Assembly: GCA_963839535.1 (NCBI GenBank)
Contig: CAWIVF010000014.1
Span: forward strand, 124,001-188,000
Origin: RHKX01 sp963839535
GTDB taxonomy: Bacteria > Actinomycetota > Thermoleophilia > Solirubrobacterales > 70-9
Length of the DNA stretch: 64,000 nt
Direction of reading: 5' to 3'
A program made the position numbers and the translations under genes. The first letter of the stretch is position 1; each line of letters opens with the position of its first letter. Positions 18,033 through 27,549 of this stretch are shown one piece after another. The notes under the pieces are model-generated. The model saw only the letters and a list, made by a program, of their open reading frames with translations. It searched no databases and was not told the DNA's origin.

Positions 18033-20303
18033 CGGCGGCGCCCTCGGGGACGCAGGCCGTGACCTGAACCGGGACGCCGTTGAGCACGGCGTTCCCGGAG
18101 AGAGCGTCGAGAAGGGTCTCGTCGGAGAGCAGGTTCGAGTTGACCCCGGCGTGCTCGCCGGCAACCGACAGACGCACGCCCTCGGCGTCGTGGCCCCAGC
18201 CGTGCGGGATCGAGACGACGCCGGCCATGATCGAGTCCGTCACCTCCACCGGCACCGTGAGGCTGCCGGAGCCGGAGCTGACGAGTGCGTCGTCGCCGTC
18301 CGCGAGCCCGAGGCGCTCGGCGTCGGCGGGCGACACGTGCATCGTGCAGCGCGGCTTGCCCCGGACGAGGTGCGGGAGGTTGTGCATCCACGAGTTGTTC
18401 GAGCGCAGGTGGCGCCGGCCGATCAGGACGATGCCGTCGTGGTCCCGCTCGAGCGCGGCGGCGAGGCGGCCGACATCGGCGGCGATCGGCTCCGGGCAGA
18501 GCTCGACCTTGCCGCTCGGTGTGCGCAGGATCCCGGGCAGCCGCGGCCGCAGCGGCCCCAGGTCGATCCCGTGCGGGTGCTGCTCGAGCAGGTCGAGCGA
18601 GAGACCCGGCTCGCCGCGTCCCGCGGCGGAGCCGACGCCGGCCCCGTAGGGGCCACAGCGCAGCATCAGGTCGAGGATCCGCTCGGGGCCCCGCCTGCCG
18701 TTCAGCGCCGCGAGGACGTCGGCGGGCTCCATCCCCTCGGCGGGGGACCCGGCGGTGACCGTCTCCCGTCGCGCCACGTCGAGCGCGACGAGGTCGTCGA
18801 AGGCGTCGACGTCGGCTTCGGGACCCTGTCCGGCCGCGATCGCGGCGATCGCGAGCATCGTCCGCCACTCCGGCTGGATCCCCTCGCGGGGCGGGAGGGC
18901 TGGAGGGGTGAAGTTCGAGACGTTGCGGACCGCCAGCTGGTAGAGCGCGAGGTCGTAGTGGGGGCGCTCGAGCGGGGACGGGACCGGCAGGACGACGTCG
19001 GCCCGCGACGTCGTCTCGTTGACGTAGCAGTCGAGCGACACGAGGAGCTCGAGTGACTCGAACGCGCGGGTGAGGCGCGCCGAGTTCGGGGTCGAGACGA
19101 GCGGGTTGCCGGCGACGGTGAAGAGGGCCCTGATCCGACCGTCGCCGGGCGTCTCGATCTCCTCCGCGAGACAGGAGACGGGAAGCTCGCCGAACGCCTC
19201 GGGCAGGCCGCGAACCCGTGAGGCCCAGCGACCCATGGTGAAGCCGCGGCCACGGCCCGGCGAACCGGCGGAGTTGGACTGCCCGGCCGCCGCCAGGGTG
19301 AACATCGCGCCGCCCTCGCGGTCGAGGTTGCCGGTGATGGCGTTGAGCACGTCGACGAGCCAGCTGGCGAGGGTGCCGAACTCCTGCGTCGTCGTTCCCA
19401 TCCGGCCGTAGACGACCGCTCGGGGCGCGGCGGCGAGCTCGCGGGCCATCCGCCGGATCTCCTCCGCGCCGATCCCGCAGGCGGGCGCCACCGCCTCGGG
19501 GCTGAACGGGGCGAGCAGCTCGGGGAGCCGGTCCATCCCGTCCAGATGGGGCTCGATCGCCCCGGGCGCGGCGAGGCCCTCCTCGAGGATGGTCAGCGCC
19601 ATCGCCGCGAGCAGCTGAGCGTCGTGGCCGGGACGGATGAAGTGATGCTCGTCGGCGAGCTCGGCGGTGCGGCTGCGCCGCGGGTCGATCACCACGATCT
19701 TTCCGCCGCGCTCGCGCAGCGCCCGCAGCCGCCCGCGCATGTCGGGAGCCGTCATCAGCGAGCCGTTGGATGCCAGCGGGTTGGCGCCGAGGATCAGCAT
19801 GTGGTCGGTACGGTCGATGTCGGGGACCGGGACCGTGAGGCCGCCGCCGAACATCAGCGCGCTCGAGACCTGCTTGGGAAGCTGGTCGACGCTCGTGGCG
19901 CTGAAGACGTTGCGCGTCCCGAACGCCTTGACCATCGCCCGCAGGTGGATCATCCCGTCGAGGTTGTGGGCGTTGGGGTTGCCGAGGTAGACCGCCGTCG
20001 CGTTGCGGTCGCCATCGGCGCGGATCGGCCGCCAGGCGCTCGTCGATCACGCGAAGCGCCTCCTCCCAGGATCGCCTCCTCGAGGCGCCCGTCTCGGCGC
20101 ACCAGCGGCGTGCTCAACCGATCGGGGTCGGAGTGCAGCTCGCCGATGCTGGCGCCCTTGGGGCAGATGAACCCCGCGCTGAAGACGTCGTCGCGGTCAC
20201 CCCTGACCTTGACCACCTCGCGGCCGTCCAGCTCCATCTCGAGACCGCAGGTCGCCTCGCACAGCGGACAGGTCCCGTAGTGGGTGACGCTCGTCGAGCT
20301 CAT
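18016..20303 (-). CDS. Molybdopterin-dependent oxidoreductase (DMSO reductase superfamily), frameshifted
   Basis: About 760 aa. The N-terminal [4Fe-4S] site is complete (CPLCEATC, then CPKGASIG). Further on come GMIHLRAMVKAFGTRNVF, LILGANPLASNG and VIDPRRSRTAELAD of the cofactor-binding domains, ETTSRADVVLP, and the C-terminal molydopterin dinucleotide-binding barrel (RSNNSWMHNLPHLVRG). Aligning GTRNVFSATSVDQLP with the formate dehydrogenase active site puts Asp where Cys or SeCys would bind Mo, so it is unlikely to be a formate dehydrogenase. No Tat signal, so probably cytosolic. Breaks near 20035 and 20070 each fit one surplus base. Substrate and electron partner are unknown. Confidence 0.85.
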
Positions 20304-20342
20304 CTCCTCACGGCGATCTTCGCAGAGGGGCGAGCGGTCCGG

Positions 20343-21743
20343 CTACCCGGCGCCCACCTGAGCCGCCGCCCGCGTGTTGCGCCGCAGCTCCGCCGCGCTC
20401 AATCGCCCGGCCTCCAGCTCGACGACGAAGGCCGTCTCGCCGCGCTTGCGCTGCCAGCGCGTGACGGTCCCCGGCAGTCGCTGGCCGCGGCAGCGGTCGA
20501 GGGGCAACCCGGAGATCTGCGCGTAGCGGCGCTGCGGTCCCGCCGGCCCCGAGCAGGGACCGAGCACCGCTCCCCAGGGCTGGTGGTAGTGGATGGTCAG
20601 ATCGGGATCGAGCCGGCGGATCAGGTTGCGGAGAGCCTTCGATTCCGGCTCGGAGAACGGCTCGGGCCCCGCGTAGTACCCGCTGTCCCGGGGCTCCGAG
20701 CCGTCCCAGCCGACCGAGAAGTTCCGGTTGAGGTCGACGCCGCGTGCGTTCTTCCGCTGCCCGTGGGCGTGACCGTCGGGATTGACGGAGACCACGGTCC
20801 AAGCGTCGACTTCGCGCAGGGCACCCGGGCGGCGGCCGAGTCGGTGGACGATCGAGCGGCCGGCCGGCTCGTCGCCGTGGATCTCGCCGACGATCAGGAC
20901 CGTGCGCTTCGCCTCGGGGTCGCCGATCTGCCGGGCGATCAGGTCCCGCCCCTCGGCGCTCTCGCCGAAGATGCGCCGGTCGTCCCGCCCCCGTGCCACC
21001 GTGGCGGTCTCACTCCGGGAGAGGTGGGAGCGGATCAGCCGGTTGACCCGCTTGCGGAAGACGCGAACGTCGGAGGCGCGCCAGTCGGTGTGATCGTTCC
21101 GCCATCCCTGGCGGTCCTTGAACAGGTGGGAGTCGTTGGCCATCGCGTGGCCGATCACGTCCTTCATCGGGATCCGGTACCGCTGCTTCAGCCAGGCCGT
21201 GAGCGCGACGGCCGCCCGGGACTGCCTGCGGCGATCGAGGATCGCGTGCGTGCTCTCGTTGCGCCCGCCGAGGTCCTCCTGGACCATCTCGATCCCGATC
21301 GAGACGTGGTTGAGCCCGATCGTGTGGCGACAGCGCACGTAGAGGCGCGTGAGCTGGTAGATCGTCCCGTCCTTGTCGACGACGAACTGCGTGCAGACGC
21401 CGGGGCTCTCACCGAGGCTGGGCTCGTTCGCCGCGAAGGTGTTGTAGACGGGCTCGTAGGTCGAGGTCGCCGTGTAGTGGAGGACGATCGCCCTCGGGCT
21501 GAGGCGCCAGGCGCGCTTGCCGTAATGCCGCTTCGAGTACTTCGCCATCTGCCGCTTCCGCGTGTGGCCGTAGGGGATCGGGTCCCACTTCGTCCGCGGC
21601 TCCGGCACGCCGCGGGCGGCGCGGGAATCGGGGTGGGCAGCGTGGGTCGAGGCGGGGGCGGAGGAGCCGCCGGCGGCGCTCCCGGCCACCACCGCCGCCA
21701 GGACGAGGGCCGCAAGCGCGAGCGATGCGAACGACCGAGGCAT
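20343..21743 (-). CDS. Secreted N-acetylmuramoyl-L-alanine amidase fused to an M14 zinc carboxypeptidase
   Basis: 466 aa, intact. After a signal peptide (FASLALAALVLAAVVAGSAA) the first half is an Amidase_2/PGRP domain: zinc His in IVLHYTATST and VIGHAMANDSH, the GLNHVSIGIEMV strand and NDHTDW. The second half is an M14 carboxypeptidase: the zinc pair in GEIHGDEPAGRSIV, substrate Asn/Arg in GVDLNRNFS, the third zinc His in TIHYHQPWG and the general-base Glu in FVVELEAG, close to murein peptide amidase MpaA. One protein could thus cut the sugar-peptide bond and then the stem peptide. ATG at 21743 (GTG 21746 also possible); TAACCT lies 7 nt upstream. Confidence 0.88.
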   Translation of the reverse strand: MPRSFASLALAALVLAAVVAGSAAGGSSAPASTHAAHPDSRAARGVPEPRTKWDPIPYGHTRKRQMAKYSKRHYGKRAWRLSPRAIVLHYTATSTYEPVYNTFAANEPSLGESPGVCTQFVVDKDGTIYQLTRLYVRCRHTIGLNHVSIGIEMVQEDLGGRNESTHAILDRRRQSRAAVALTAWLKQRYRIPMKDVIGHAMANDSHLFKDRQGWRNDHTDWRASDVRVFRKRVNRLIRSHLSRSETATVARGRDDRRIFGESAEGRDLIARQIGDPEAKRTVLIVGEIHGDEPAGRSIVHRLGRRPGALREVDAWTVVSVNPDGHAHGQRKNARGVDLNRNFSVGWDGSEPRDSGYYAGPEPFSEPESKALRNLIRRLDPDLTIHYHQPWGAVLGPCSGPAGPQRRYAQISGLPLDRCRGQRLPGTVTRWQRKRGETAFVVELEAGRLSAAELRRNTRAAAQVGAG

Positions 21744-21750
21744 CACGGCG

Positions 21751-21756
21751 AGGTTA
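21751..21756 (-). promoter_or_regulatory. Leaderless -10 hexamer TAACCT
   Basis: TAACCT (minus strand) ends 7 nt before the ATG at 21743 of the amidase/carboxypeptidase gene. Confidence 0.5.
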
Positions 21757-21814
21757 GCGACGGTGGTGCCGGTTACGGTTGCGGCGTGTCGTGGCCAGCC
21801 GCAGCGGTGCCGGG

Positions 21815-22996
21815 ATGGTGAACGTCGACACGCAGGGCTTCCTGGCGATCGTCGTCGTCGCCTTCATCGCGGCCACGATCGTCGCGATCGGGGGACGCCG
21901 CGCCGGGCTGCCGGTGGTCGTCCTCGAGCTGCTCCTCGGCATGGCGATCGGCCCCGACCTCCTCGGCATCGTCGAGCCTGACGACTTCATCGACTTCTTC
22001 GCGAGCCTCGGGCTGGGGATGCTCTTCTTCTTCGCCGGCTACGAGATCGACTTCGAGCGCATCCGTGGCACGCCGCTGAAGCTTGCGGCGGTGGGGTGGC
22101 TCATCTCGCTCGGCCTCGCGTACGCGATCGGGGGGTTGCTGGCGGCGGCCGGGATCGTCCTCTCCCTGCTGTTCACGGGAACCGCCCTCGCCACCACGGC
22201 GATCGGGACCCTGATCCCGATCCTCAGCGACGCCGGCGAGCTGCGAACCCGGTTCGGGACCTACCTGCTCGCGGCGGGCGCCGTCGGCGAGTTCGGGCCG
22301 ATCCTGCTGATCACGATCTTCTTCTCCACCGGCAACCCGGTCGAGAGCGCGCTCGTCCTGCTCGCGTTCGTCGCGGTCGCGGTGTTCGCGGCGCTGTTCG
22401 CGATCCGGGGAGTGGGGAGGGGGTGGGACGCGTTCGAGCGGTCGATGGAGACCAGCTCCCAGCTCCCGATCCGCTCGGCCGTCGTCCTGATCTTCGCCCT
22501 GGCCGCCCTCGCCGCGGACCTCGGCCTGGACCTCCTGCTCGGCGGGTTCGTCGCCGGGATCATCGCCCGGCTCGCCCTCGGCGGCCGTGAGGTCTCGATC
22601 CTCGAATCGAAGCTGAGCGCGGTCGGCTACGGCTTCCTCATCCCATTCTTCTTCGTCGTCAGCGGAATCCACTTCCAGCTCGACGAGCTGGTCGGGGATC
22701 CCGCCGAGCTGGTCAAGGTCGCCTTCTTCCTCGGAGCGTTCCTCGTCGTGCGGGGTGTCCCGGCCATGCTGCTCTACCGCGGGGTGCTCGCCCTCCGTGA
22801 CCGGCTCGCGCTCGCGCTGTTCAGCGCCACCGAGCTTCCGCTGGTCGTGGCCATCACGACGATCGCCGTCGACAAGGGCGAGATGCGCGCCACCACGGCC
22901 GCCTCGCTGGTCGGCGCGGCGATCGTCTCGACGGCCGTCTTCCCGCTGCTCGCCCTGCGGCTGCGGGGGTCGGGCCCACGCCCCGCCGGCGCCTGA
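21815..22996 (+). CDS. Cation:proton antiporter (CPA2/Kef type)
   Basis: 393 aa from ATG 21815 (in-frame GTG 21791 and TTG 21779 are alternatives). About 12 membrane helices of the Na+/H+ exchanger fold: AGLPVVVLELLLGMAIGPDL, then LGMLFFFAGYEIDFERI, TALATTAIGTLIPILSDAGE, GAVGEFGPILLITIFF and PFFFVVSGIHFQLDEL. It lacks a RCK/KTN domain after the membrane part. Likely exports K+ or Na+ in exchange for protons at the cytoplasmic membrane. Its TGA overlaps the ATG of the deacetylase gene. Confidence 0.88.
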   Translation: MVNVDTQGFLAIVVVAFIAATIVAIGGRRAGLPVVVLELLLGMAIGPDLLGIVEPDDFIDFFASLGLGMLFFFAGYEIDFERIRGTPLKLAAVGWLISLGLAYAIGGLLAAAGIVLSLLFTGTALATTAIGTLIPILSDAGELRTRFGTYLLAAGAVGEFGPILLITIFFSTGNPVESALVLLAFVAVAVFAALFAIRGVGRGWDAFERSMETSSQLPIRSAVVLIFALAALAADLGLDLLLGGFVAGIIARLALGGREVSILESKLSAVGYGFLIPFFFVVSGIHFQLDELVGDPAELVKVAFFLGAFLVVRGVPAMLLYRGVLALRDRLALALFSATELPLVVAITTIAVDKGEMRATTAASLVGAAIVSTAVFPLLALRLRGSGPRPAGA

Positions 22997-23703
22997 TGGT
23001 CGAGCCGCGGCTGCTCATCGTCGCCGCCGACGACCTCGGCCTGCACCCCTCTTATGACCGGGGCATCCTCGACGCCGCCCACGCGGGTGCGATCGACGCC
23101 GTCGGGGTGATGGTCCGGCGCTCGCCGCGCGCGGACGACCTCGCGGTCCTCGCCGAGCTCGGGATCGCGCTGGGGCTGCACCTCGAGCCGGAGGGCGGCG
23201 AGGAGCTCCCGGGAGGGAGACGATCCTGCGGCAGCTCGAGGCGTTCGAGCTGCTGGCCGGGCAGGCCCCCCGACCACCTCGACGGCCACCACCACTGCCA
23301 TGCCGTCCCGGGAGTCGCGGCGAGGTGGCGGCGATCGCGGCCGGGCTCGATCTACCGGTCCGATCGGTCTCGGCCGAGCATCGCCGCGACCTGCGGGCGG
23401 CGGCCGGCGTGACGACCCCCGATCTCCTCGTCGGGCGCCTCGGCGAGGACGAGCCGCCGATCCCGGCGGAGCTCTAGGACCTCTCCGGCCGGCGTCGCCT
23501 CGATCGAGTGGATGGTCCACCCGGGCCACCCGGACCCGAGCGCGGGATCCGAGCTATGACCGGGGGAGGGAGAGAGGACCTGCTCGAGTTCGAGCCGCCA
23601 CCCGGCCTTCGCCGCGGCAATCACCGCGACCTGCTCGCGCTGGAGCTGCCCGGACGGGGATCGGTCCGCAGGGCAGACCATGCCGGTCCCTCGCGCGACC
23701 TAG
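22996..23703 (+). CDS. ChbG/YdjC/HpnK-type carbohydrate deacetylase, heavily frameshifted
   Basis: About 230 aa. The zinc-binding ADDLGLHPSYDRGI and the second His motif DGHHHCHAVPGVA identify the YdjC/ChbG family, which removes N-acetyl groups from sugars; GLHLEP and IEWMVHPGHPD are further family blocks. Frame breaks occur near 23217, 23268, 23318, 23410, 23545 and 23603, so the reading is a patchwork; the restored frame would stop at TAG 23701-23703. ATG overlaps the antiporter stop (TGATG). Because essentially every segment reads well in some frame, errors are more likely than decay. Confidence 0.65.
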
Positions 23704-25149
23704 TCAGTTCGGCGCTTCGGCGCTCTCGACGAAGGCGGGCTCGGCGGCCGGCTTGGACCGGGCCTTCGCGGCGGGCACGGTGGCGGCGAGATCCTCGAGC
23801 GCCTCGTTCAGGTCGTCGGCGAGGTCGTCGAGCGTCGGCATCGCCTGGAAGTCGCCGATCAGGCCGAAGTTGAGGCCGCCGTCGTAGCTCATGATCCCCA
23901 CGCAGACGGCCTGGTTCTTGGCGAGCGGGACCATCGGGAAGATGTCGCGCATCCGGCGGCCGAGGACGTAGAGCGGGAACTGCGGCCCGGGGACGTTGGT
24001 CACGACGAGGTTGAAGAACCGCTGACGCGACTGCAGGCGCGCCGCCTGGGAGGCGATCGTCGGCGGGGCGAAGTCCGACAGCTCGGTCAGGAGGCTTGCG
24101 CCGACCGCCTGCTTCGACCCCTTCAGGTCGCCCATCTTGGCCGACATGATCGTCAGCCGCTCGACCGGGTCCTCGCACCAGACCGGCAGCGGGGCCTGCA
24201 TCGCCGAGACCTGGTTGCCGAGCGCCCCGTGCCCCTCCTCGGTGCGCACGCTGACGGGCACCAGCGCCATCAGCTCGAGCTCTCCGGTCTGGTGGCCGAG
24301 GCGGCGCAGGTGGATCCCGAGCGCCCCCGCGACGACCGAGAGGATCACGTCGTTGACCGTTCCCCCGTGCTCGTTCTTGATCGCCCGCACGCGGTCCAGG
24401 TCGGCCCGGGCCCAGGCGAAGCGGCGGTAGGAGCCGATCTCGGTGTTGAGCGGGGAGTCGGGGGCGGCGAGGGTGCGTCCCGCGAGGGACCCGGTCGCCT
24501 CGATCGCCTCCCTGACGGCGCCGAGCGCCTTGCGCGGTCGCCGCATCAGGTAGCGGGCGCCCCGCAGCAGCTCCGCGGGCTGGGTCGCGCGCTCGGTGAG
24601 CGCCGAGGTCAGTAGCTGCAGGTCGCCGGGCTCGGGGCTGGCGATCCAGTCCGGGCCGGGGTCCGCCGGCGTCGGCTCGGGCGAGGTGTCGTAGAGGACG
24701 GTCGTGATGTCGACGCCCGAGACCCCGTCGACCAGGCAGTGGTGGCTCTTGCCGACGATCGCGAACCGGTCGTCGGTGAGGCCGTCCACGAGCCAGAGCT
24801 CCCAGAGGGGCTTCGACCGATCCAGTCCCTGGGAGAAGACGCGCGCGGCGAAGTTCCGCAGCTGCTCCTCGCTGCCCGGGGAGGGGAGGGCGGTGTGGCG
24901 GACGTGGTAGTCGAGGTTCAGGTGCGGGTCGTCGACCCAGACCGGCCGACCCTGGTTGAACGGCACGAAGCGCAGCTTCTGGCGGAAGCGGGGAACCAGG
25001 TGGAGCCGGTCGCTCAGATGGGAGCGGAACTCGCCGAAGTCCGGGGCCGGGCCGTCGAAGATGATCGTCGAGGCGACGTGCATGTGCGCGCCGTCGCGCT
25101 CGAGGTGCAGGAAGGACGCGTCGAGGCCGCTGAGGCGGTCGAGGCTCAT
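23704..25149 (-). CDS. Wax ester synthase/diacylglycerol O-acyltransferase (WS/DGAT)
   Basis: 481 aa, intact. Makes triacylglycerol or wax ester storage lipid from acyl-CoA and diacylglycerol or fatty alcohol. The active-site HHxxxDG is present in GKSHHCLVDGVSG; the opening LSGLDASFLHLERDGAHMHV and the C-terminal NVPGPQFPLYVLGRRM and SYDGGLNFGLIGD blocks are diagnostic of the family. ATG at 25149 follows an AAAGGA site, so this message has a normal leader. Divergent from the c-di-AMP riboswitch, convergent with the deacetylase. Confidence 0.93.
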   Translation of the reverse strand: MSLDRLSGLDASFLHLERDGAHMHVASTIIFDGPAPDFGEFRSHLSDRLHLVPRFRQKLRFVPFNQGRPVWVDDPHLNLDYHVRHTALPSPGSEEQLRNFAARVFSQGLDRSKPLWELWLVDGLTDDRFAIVGKSHHCLVDGVSGVDITTVLYDTSPEPTPADPGPDWIASPEPGDLQLLTSALTERATQPAELLRGARYLMRRPRKALGAVREAIEATGSLAGRTLAAPDSPLNTEIGSYRRFAWARADLDRVRAIKNEHGGTVNDVILSVVAGALGIHLRRLGHQTGELELMALVPVSVRTEEGHGALGNQVSAMQAPLPVWCEDPVERLTIMSAKMGDLKGSKQAVGASLLTELSDFAPPTIASQAARLQSRQRFFNLVVTNVPGPQFPLYVLGRRMRDIFPMVPLAKNQAVCVGIMSYDGGLNFGLIGDFQAMPTLDDLADDLNEALEDLAATVPAAKARSKPAAEPAFVESAEAPN

Positions 25150-25250
25150 GCACGCATCCTTTCAGGTCCATGAGGTCTGTGACCGGACCCACACATACAT
25201 ACGTTCGCCCCCCGTACCGTCGAGGGCGTCAGATAGACAAAAACCAACCT

Positions 25251-25412
25251 CAGACCGCCCAATCGCCGTCCCCAGCTGGACGGTGAGCGGGGGACCCAGC
25301 GCCGCCGGAAGGTCCGGCGGCAGGGGCGAATCGGGCCGTGATCGGCCCATAGCGAGCGAACCGCACCAGCGGAACGCCTGCGAGCCCGTCAGCTAACTCC
25401 GTAGGCGGCGAA
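25251..25412 (+). ncRNA. c-di-AMP riboswitch (ydaO/yuaA class)
   Basis: The leader of the RlpA-like gene carries the hallmark blocks of the ydaO RNA in order: GCGGGGGACCC near 25289, a GCCGCCGGAAGGTCCGGCGG hairpin, GGGGCGAATCGGG near 25325, AGCGAACC, and the highly conserved 3' block CCCGTCAGCTAACTCCGTAG (about 25385-25404). The closing P1 stem can form between CCGCC at 25255-25259 and GGCGG at 25404-25408. These RNAs bind c-di-AMP and usually switch expression off. In actinobacteria they commonly precede cell-wall hydrolase genes, which fits the downstream gene. It ends 7 nt before the start codon, so control could be translational. Confidence 0.88.
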
Positions 25413-25419
25413 AGCGAGG

Positions 25420-26356
25420 ATGAAAATGAGACGTTTCCGCAATCGACGGAGACGGTTCGCAGCGCTCGCGCTGCTGCCCGTCACCACGACCGCCATGATC
25501 GCCGCCGGCTCATCCGGCGCCGCCGGCTCCAGCGCCGGGATCGACGCCGACGACAACCGGGTCGGCCCGAACGAGAAGGTGACCCTCAGGGGCCACTTCG
25601 CCGAGCTGAAGCTCGCTCCGCAGCAGGAGGCCCGACCGGGCTCCCGTGAGGTCCAGATCCAGTTCCGCGCGATCGGTGCGGAGAACTGGCACGACAACGG
25701 CCACACACGCGTGGGACGCCGCGGCAAGTTCAGCGAACGCGTCGGCGTCGCCCGCAGCGGGCGCTTCCGCGCCGTCAACGCCCAGGGCCGGGCGACCGAG
25801 GCGACGAAGATCCGGGTCAAGTCGCAGGACCCAGGCCCGCGTGAGCACCAAGAACGCCGAGGTCGGCGAGAAGGTGCACGTCAAGGGGCACGTCGCGCCC
25901 GCGGCGGCCGGCCGCAAGGTGACCATCAAGGTCGACGGCGAGACGCTGCACACCCGGACGGGTGCCAGCGGCAAGTTCAGGGCCGCCTGGAAGGCCGACG
26001 ACGCCGGTGACTACACCGTGCGCGCCAAGGCCGACGGCGACAGGATCGCCGCCGGCAGCGGCGACAAGGCCGGCAAGGTGCAGGTCTTCCGCGGCGCGGT
26101 GGCCTCCTACTACGGGCCCGGCTTCTACGGAAACCGGACCGCCTGCGGCAGCACCCTGCAGACGGACACGATCGGCGTCGCCCACAAGACGATGCCGTGT
26201 GGCACGAAGCTCACCCTCCGTTACAAGGGCAAGGAGGTCGACGTGAAGGTGATCGACCGCGGCCCCTACGCGGGCGACCGCGAGTTCGACCTCACCGAGG
26301 CGACGAAGAACAAGCTCGGCTTCCCGAGCACCGGAGTCGTCGGCGTCTCGAAGTAG
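25420..26356 (+). CDS. Secreted RlpA-like double-psi beta-barrel protein, frameshifted
   Basis: About 311 aa. A very basic N-terminus (RRFRNRRRRF) and hydrophobic segment form the signal peptide. Two beta-sandwich repeats follow (VGPNEKVTLRGHFAEL and VGEKVHVKGHVAPAA each begin one), then the DPBB domain: ASYYGPGFYGNRTACG, GVAHKTMPCGTKLTL, VKVIDRGPYAGDREFDLT. RlpA proteins are septal lytic transglycosylases or peptidoglycan-binding wall proteins. A surplus G near 25832 (KSQ to TQARVST) breaks the frame. ATG at 25420 (25426 also possible) follows GCGAGG. The upstream c-di-AMP riboswitch should link its expression to turgor and wall stress. Confidence 0.85.
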
Positions 26357-26360
26357 ACGC

Positions 26361-27488
26361 TCAGCCGAGGATCAGCTGCTCGGGCCCCGTCCCCTCCGCC
26401 ACCGCGCGGGGTGGGGCGGGGCCCGACTCCGTTCTGGTCAGGTTGGAGACGCCGACGCCCAGTAGTCGCACGGGGGCGTCGCGCTCGAACGCCTCGAACA
26501 GGGCGAGGGCGGCGGTGGCCACCTCATCGGCCTCGCACGTCGCCTCGGGGAGGGTTCGCGACCGGGTGAAGGTCCGAAATGGCGCGAGCCTGATCTTCAG
26601 GGTCACCGTGCGGCCGCGGATGCCCTGCTCGCCCAGATGGGTGGCCACGGTCCTCGCCATCGAGTCGATCTCCGCCCGCATCACGTCGGGGTCGGCCTCG
26701 TCGAGCAGGAAGGTCCGCTCGCGGCTCTCCGACTTGCGCTCGCGCTCGACCGCGACCTGACTGCTGCCGAAGCCGTTCGCCCGGCGCTTCAGGCCCTCGG
26801 CGTGATTGGGGCCGAGGGCGCCGGCGAGGCTGCCGGGCTCGGCGGCCGCGAGGTCCGAGACGGTGCGGATGCCGATCGCGAGCAGGCGCTCCTCGGTGCG
26901 CGGGCCGACGCCGGGGATGATCCGCGCCGGGCGGTCGCCGATCACCTCGAGGAACCGCTCCCGCGGCAGCACGCAGAGGCCGTCGGGCTTGTCGAGGTCG
27001 GATGCGATCTTCGCGATCAGGCGGTTCGGGCCGAGGCCGATCGAGCAGGTGAGCCCGGTCTTGGCGAGCACCTCGCGCTTGATCTGCCGGGCTCGCGTCT
27101 TCGGCGCGGGGGAGTCGGTGAGGTCGATGTAGGCCTCGTCCAGGCCGACGACCTCGACCAGGCCGCTGAACCGGTGGAAGACCTCCATGACCGCGGCCGA
27201 GGCCCGCCGGTAGCTCTCCATGTCGCGCGGGATGATCACCGCCTGGGGACAGCGCCGGCGGGCGACGACCATCGGCAGGGCCGAGTGGACCCCGAAGCGG
27301 CGAGCCTCGTAGGAGGCGGTCATCACCACGCCGCGCGAGTTCGGATCGACCGGCCCCACGATCACCGGCTTGCCCTTCAGCTCGGGCCGGGAGAGGAGCT
27401 CGACCGAGACGTAGAAGGCGTCCATGTCGACGTGCGCAACGGCACGCTCCCAGCTGCTGGGGTCCCCGTACAGACGTTCGCTCGGCAC
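26361..27488 (-). CDS. dinB: DNA polymerase IV
   Basis: 375 aa, intact. Y-family translesion polymerase. Catalytic acidic residues are in HVDMDAFYVSVELLS and VGLDEAYIDLTDS; VIVGPVDPNSRGVVMTASYE is the fingers/palm block, PNRLIAKIASDLDKPDGL and IPGVGPRTEERLLAIGI the thumb helix-hairpin-helix, and the little-finger domain begins after ERERKSESRERTFL. GTG at 27488 has TACCAT 8 nt upstream and no Shine-Dalgarno. No LexA box was recognised. The C-terminus has no obvious beta-clamp motif apart from EQLIL near the end, which fits a QLxL-type clamp peptide. Confidence 0.93.
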   Translation of the reverse strand: MPSERLYGDPSSWERAVAHVDMDAFYVSVELLSRPELKGKPVIVGPVDPNSRGVVMTASYEARRFGVHSALPMVVARRRCPQAVIIPRDMESYRRASAAVMEVFHRFSGLVEVVGLDEAYIDLTDSPAPKTRARQIKREVLAKTGLTCSIGLGPNRLIAKIASDLDKPDGLCVLPRERFLEVIGDRPARIIPGVGPRTEERLLAIGIRTVSDLAAAEPGSLAGALGPNHAEGLKRRANGFGSSQVAVERERKSESRERTFLLDEADPDVMRAEIDSMARTVATHLGEQGIRGRTVTLKIRLAPFRTFTRSRTLPEATCEADEVATAALALFEAFERDAPVRLLGVGVSNLTRTESGPAPPRAVAEGTGPEQLILG

Positions 27489-27496
27489 GTCCCCGG

Positions 27497-27502
27497 ATGG
27501 TA
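27497..27502 (-). promoter_or_regulatory. Leaderless -10 hexamer TACCAT before dinB
   Basis: TACCAT (minus strand) ends 8 nt before the GTG at 27488; the divergent gene at 27550 has TAGCTT 8 nt before its own GTG. Confidence 0.45.
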
Positions 27503-27549
27503 GGGAGGGGGACGGACGGGGGTTCCCGCCGCTGCTAGCTTTGAAGACG

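Noticed and set aside
18016..20303. Selenocysteine formate dehydrogenase
   Set aside because: No in-frame TGA at the active-site position; the aligned residue reads as Asp.
26361..27488. LexA/SOS box upstream of dinB
   Set aside because: No palindrome of the actinobacterial LexA type in the short divergent gap; only a leaderless -10 element is visible.
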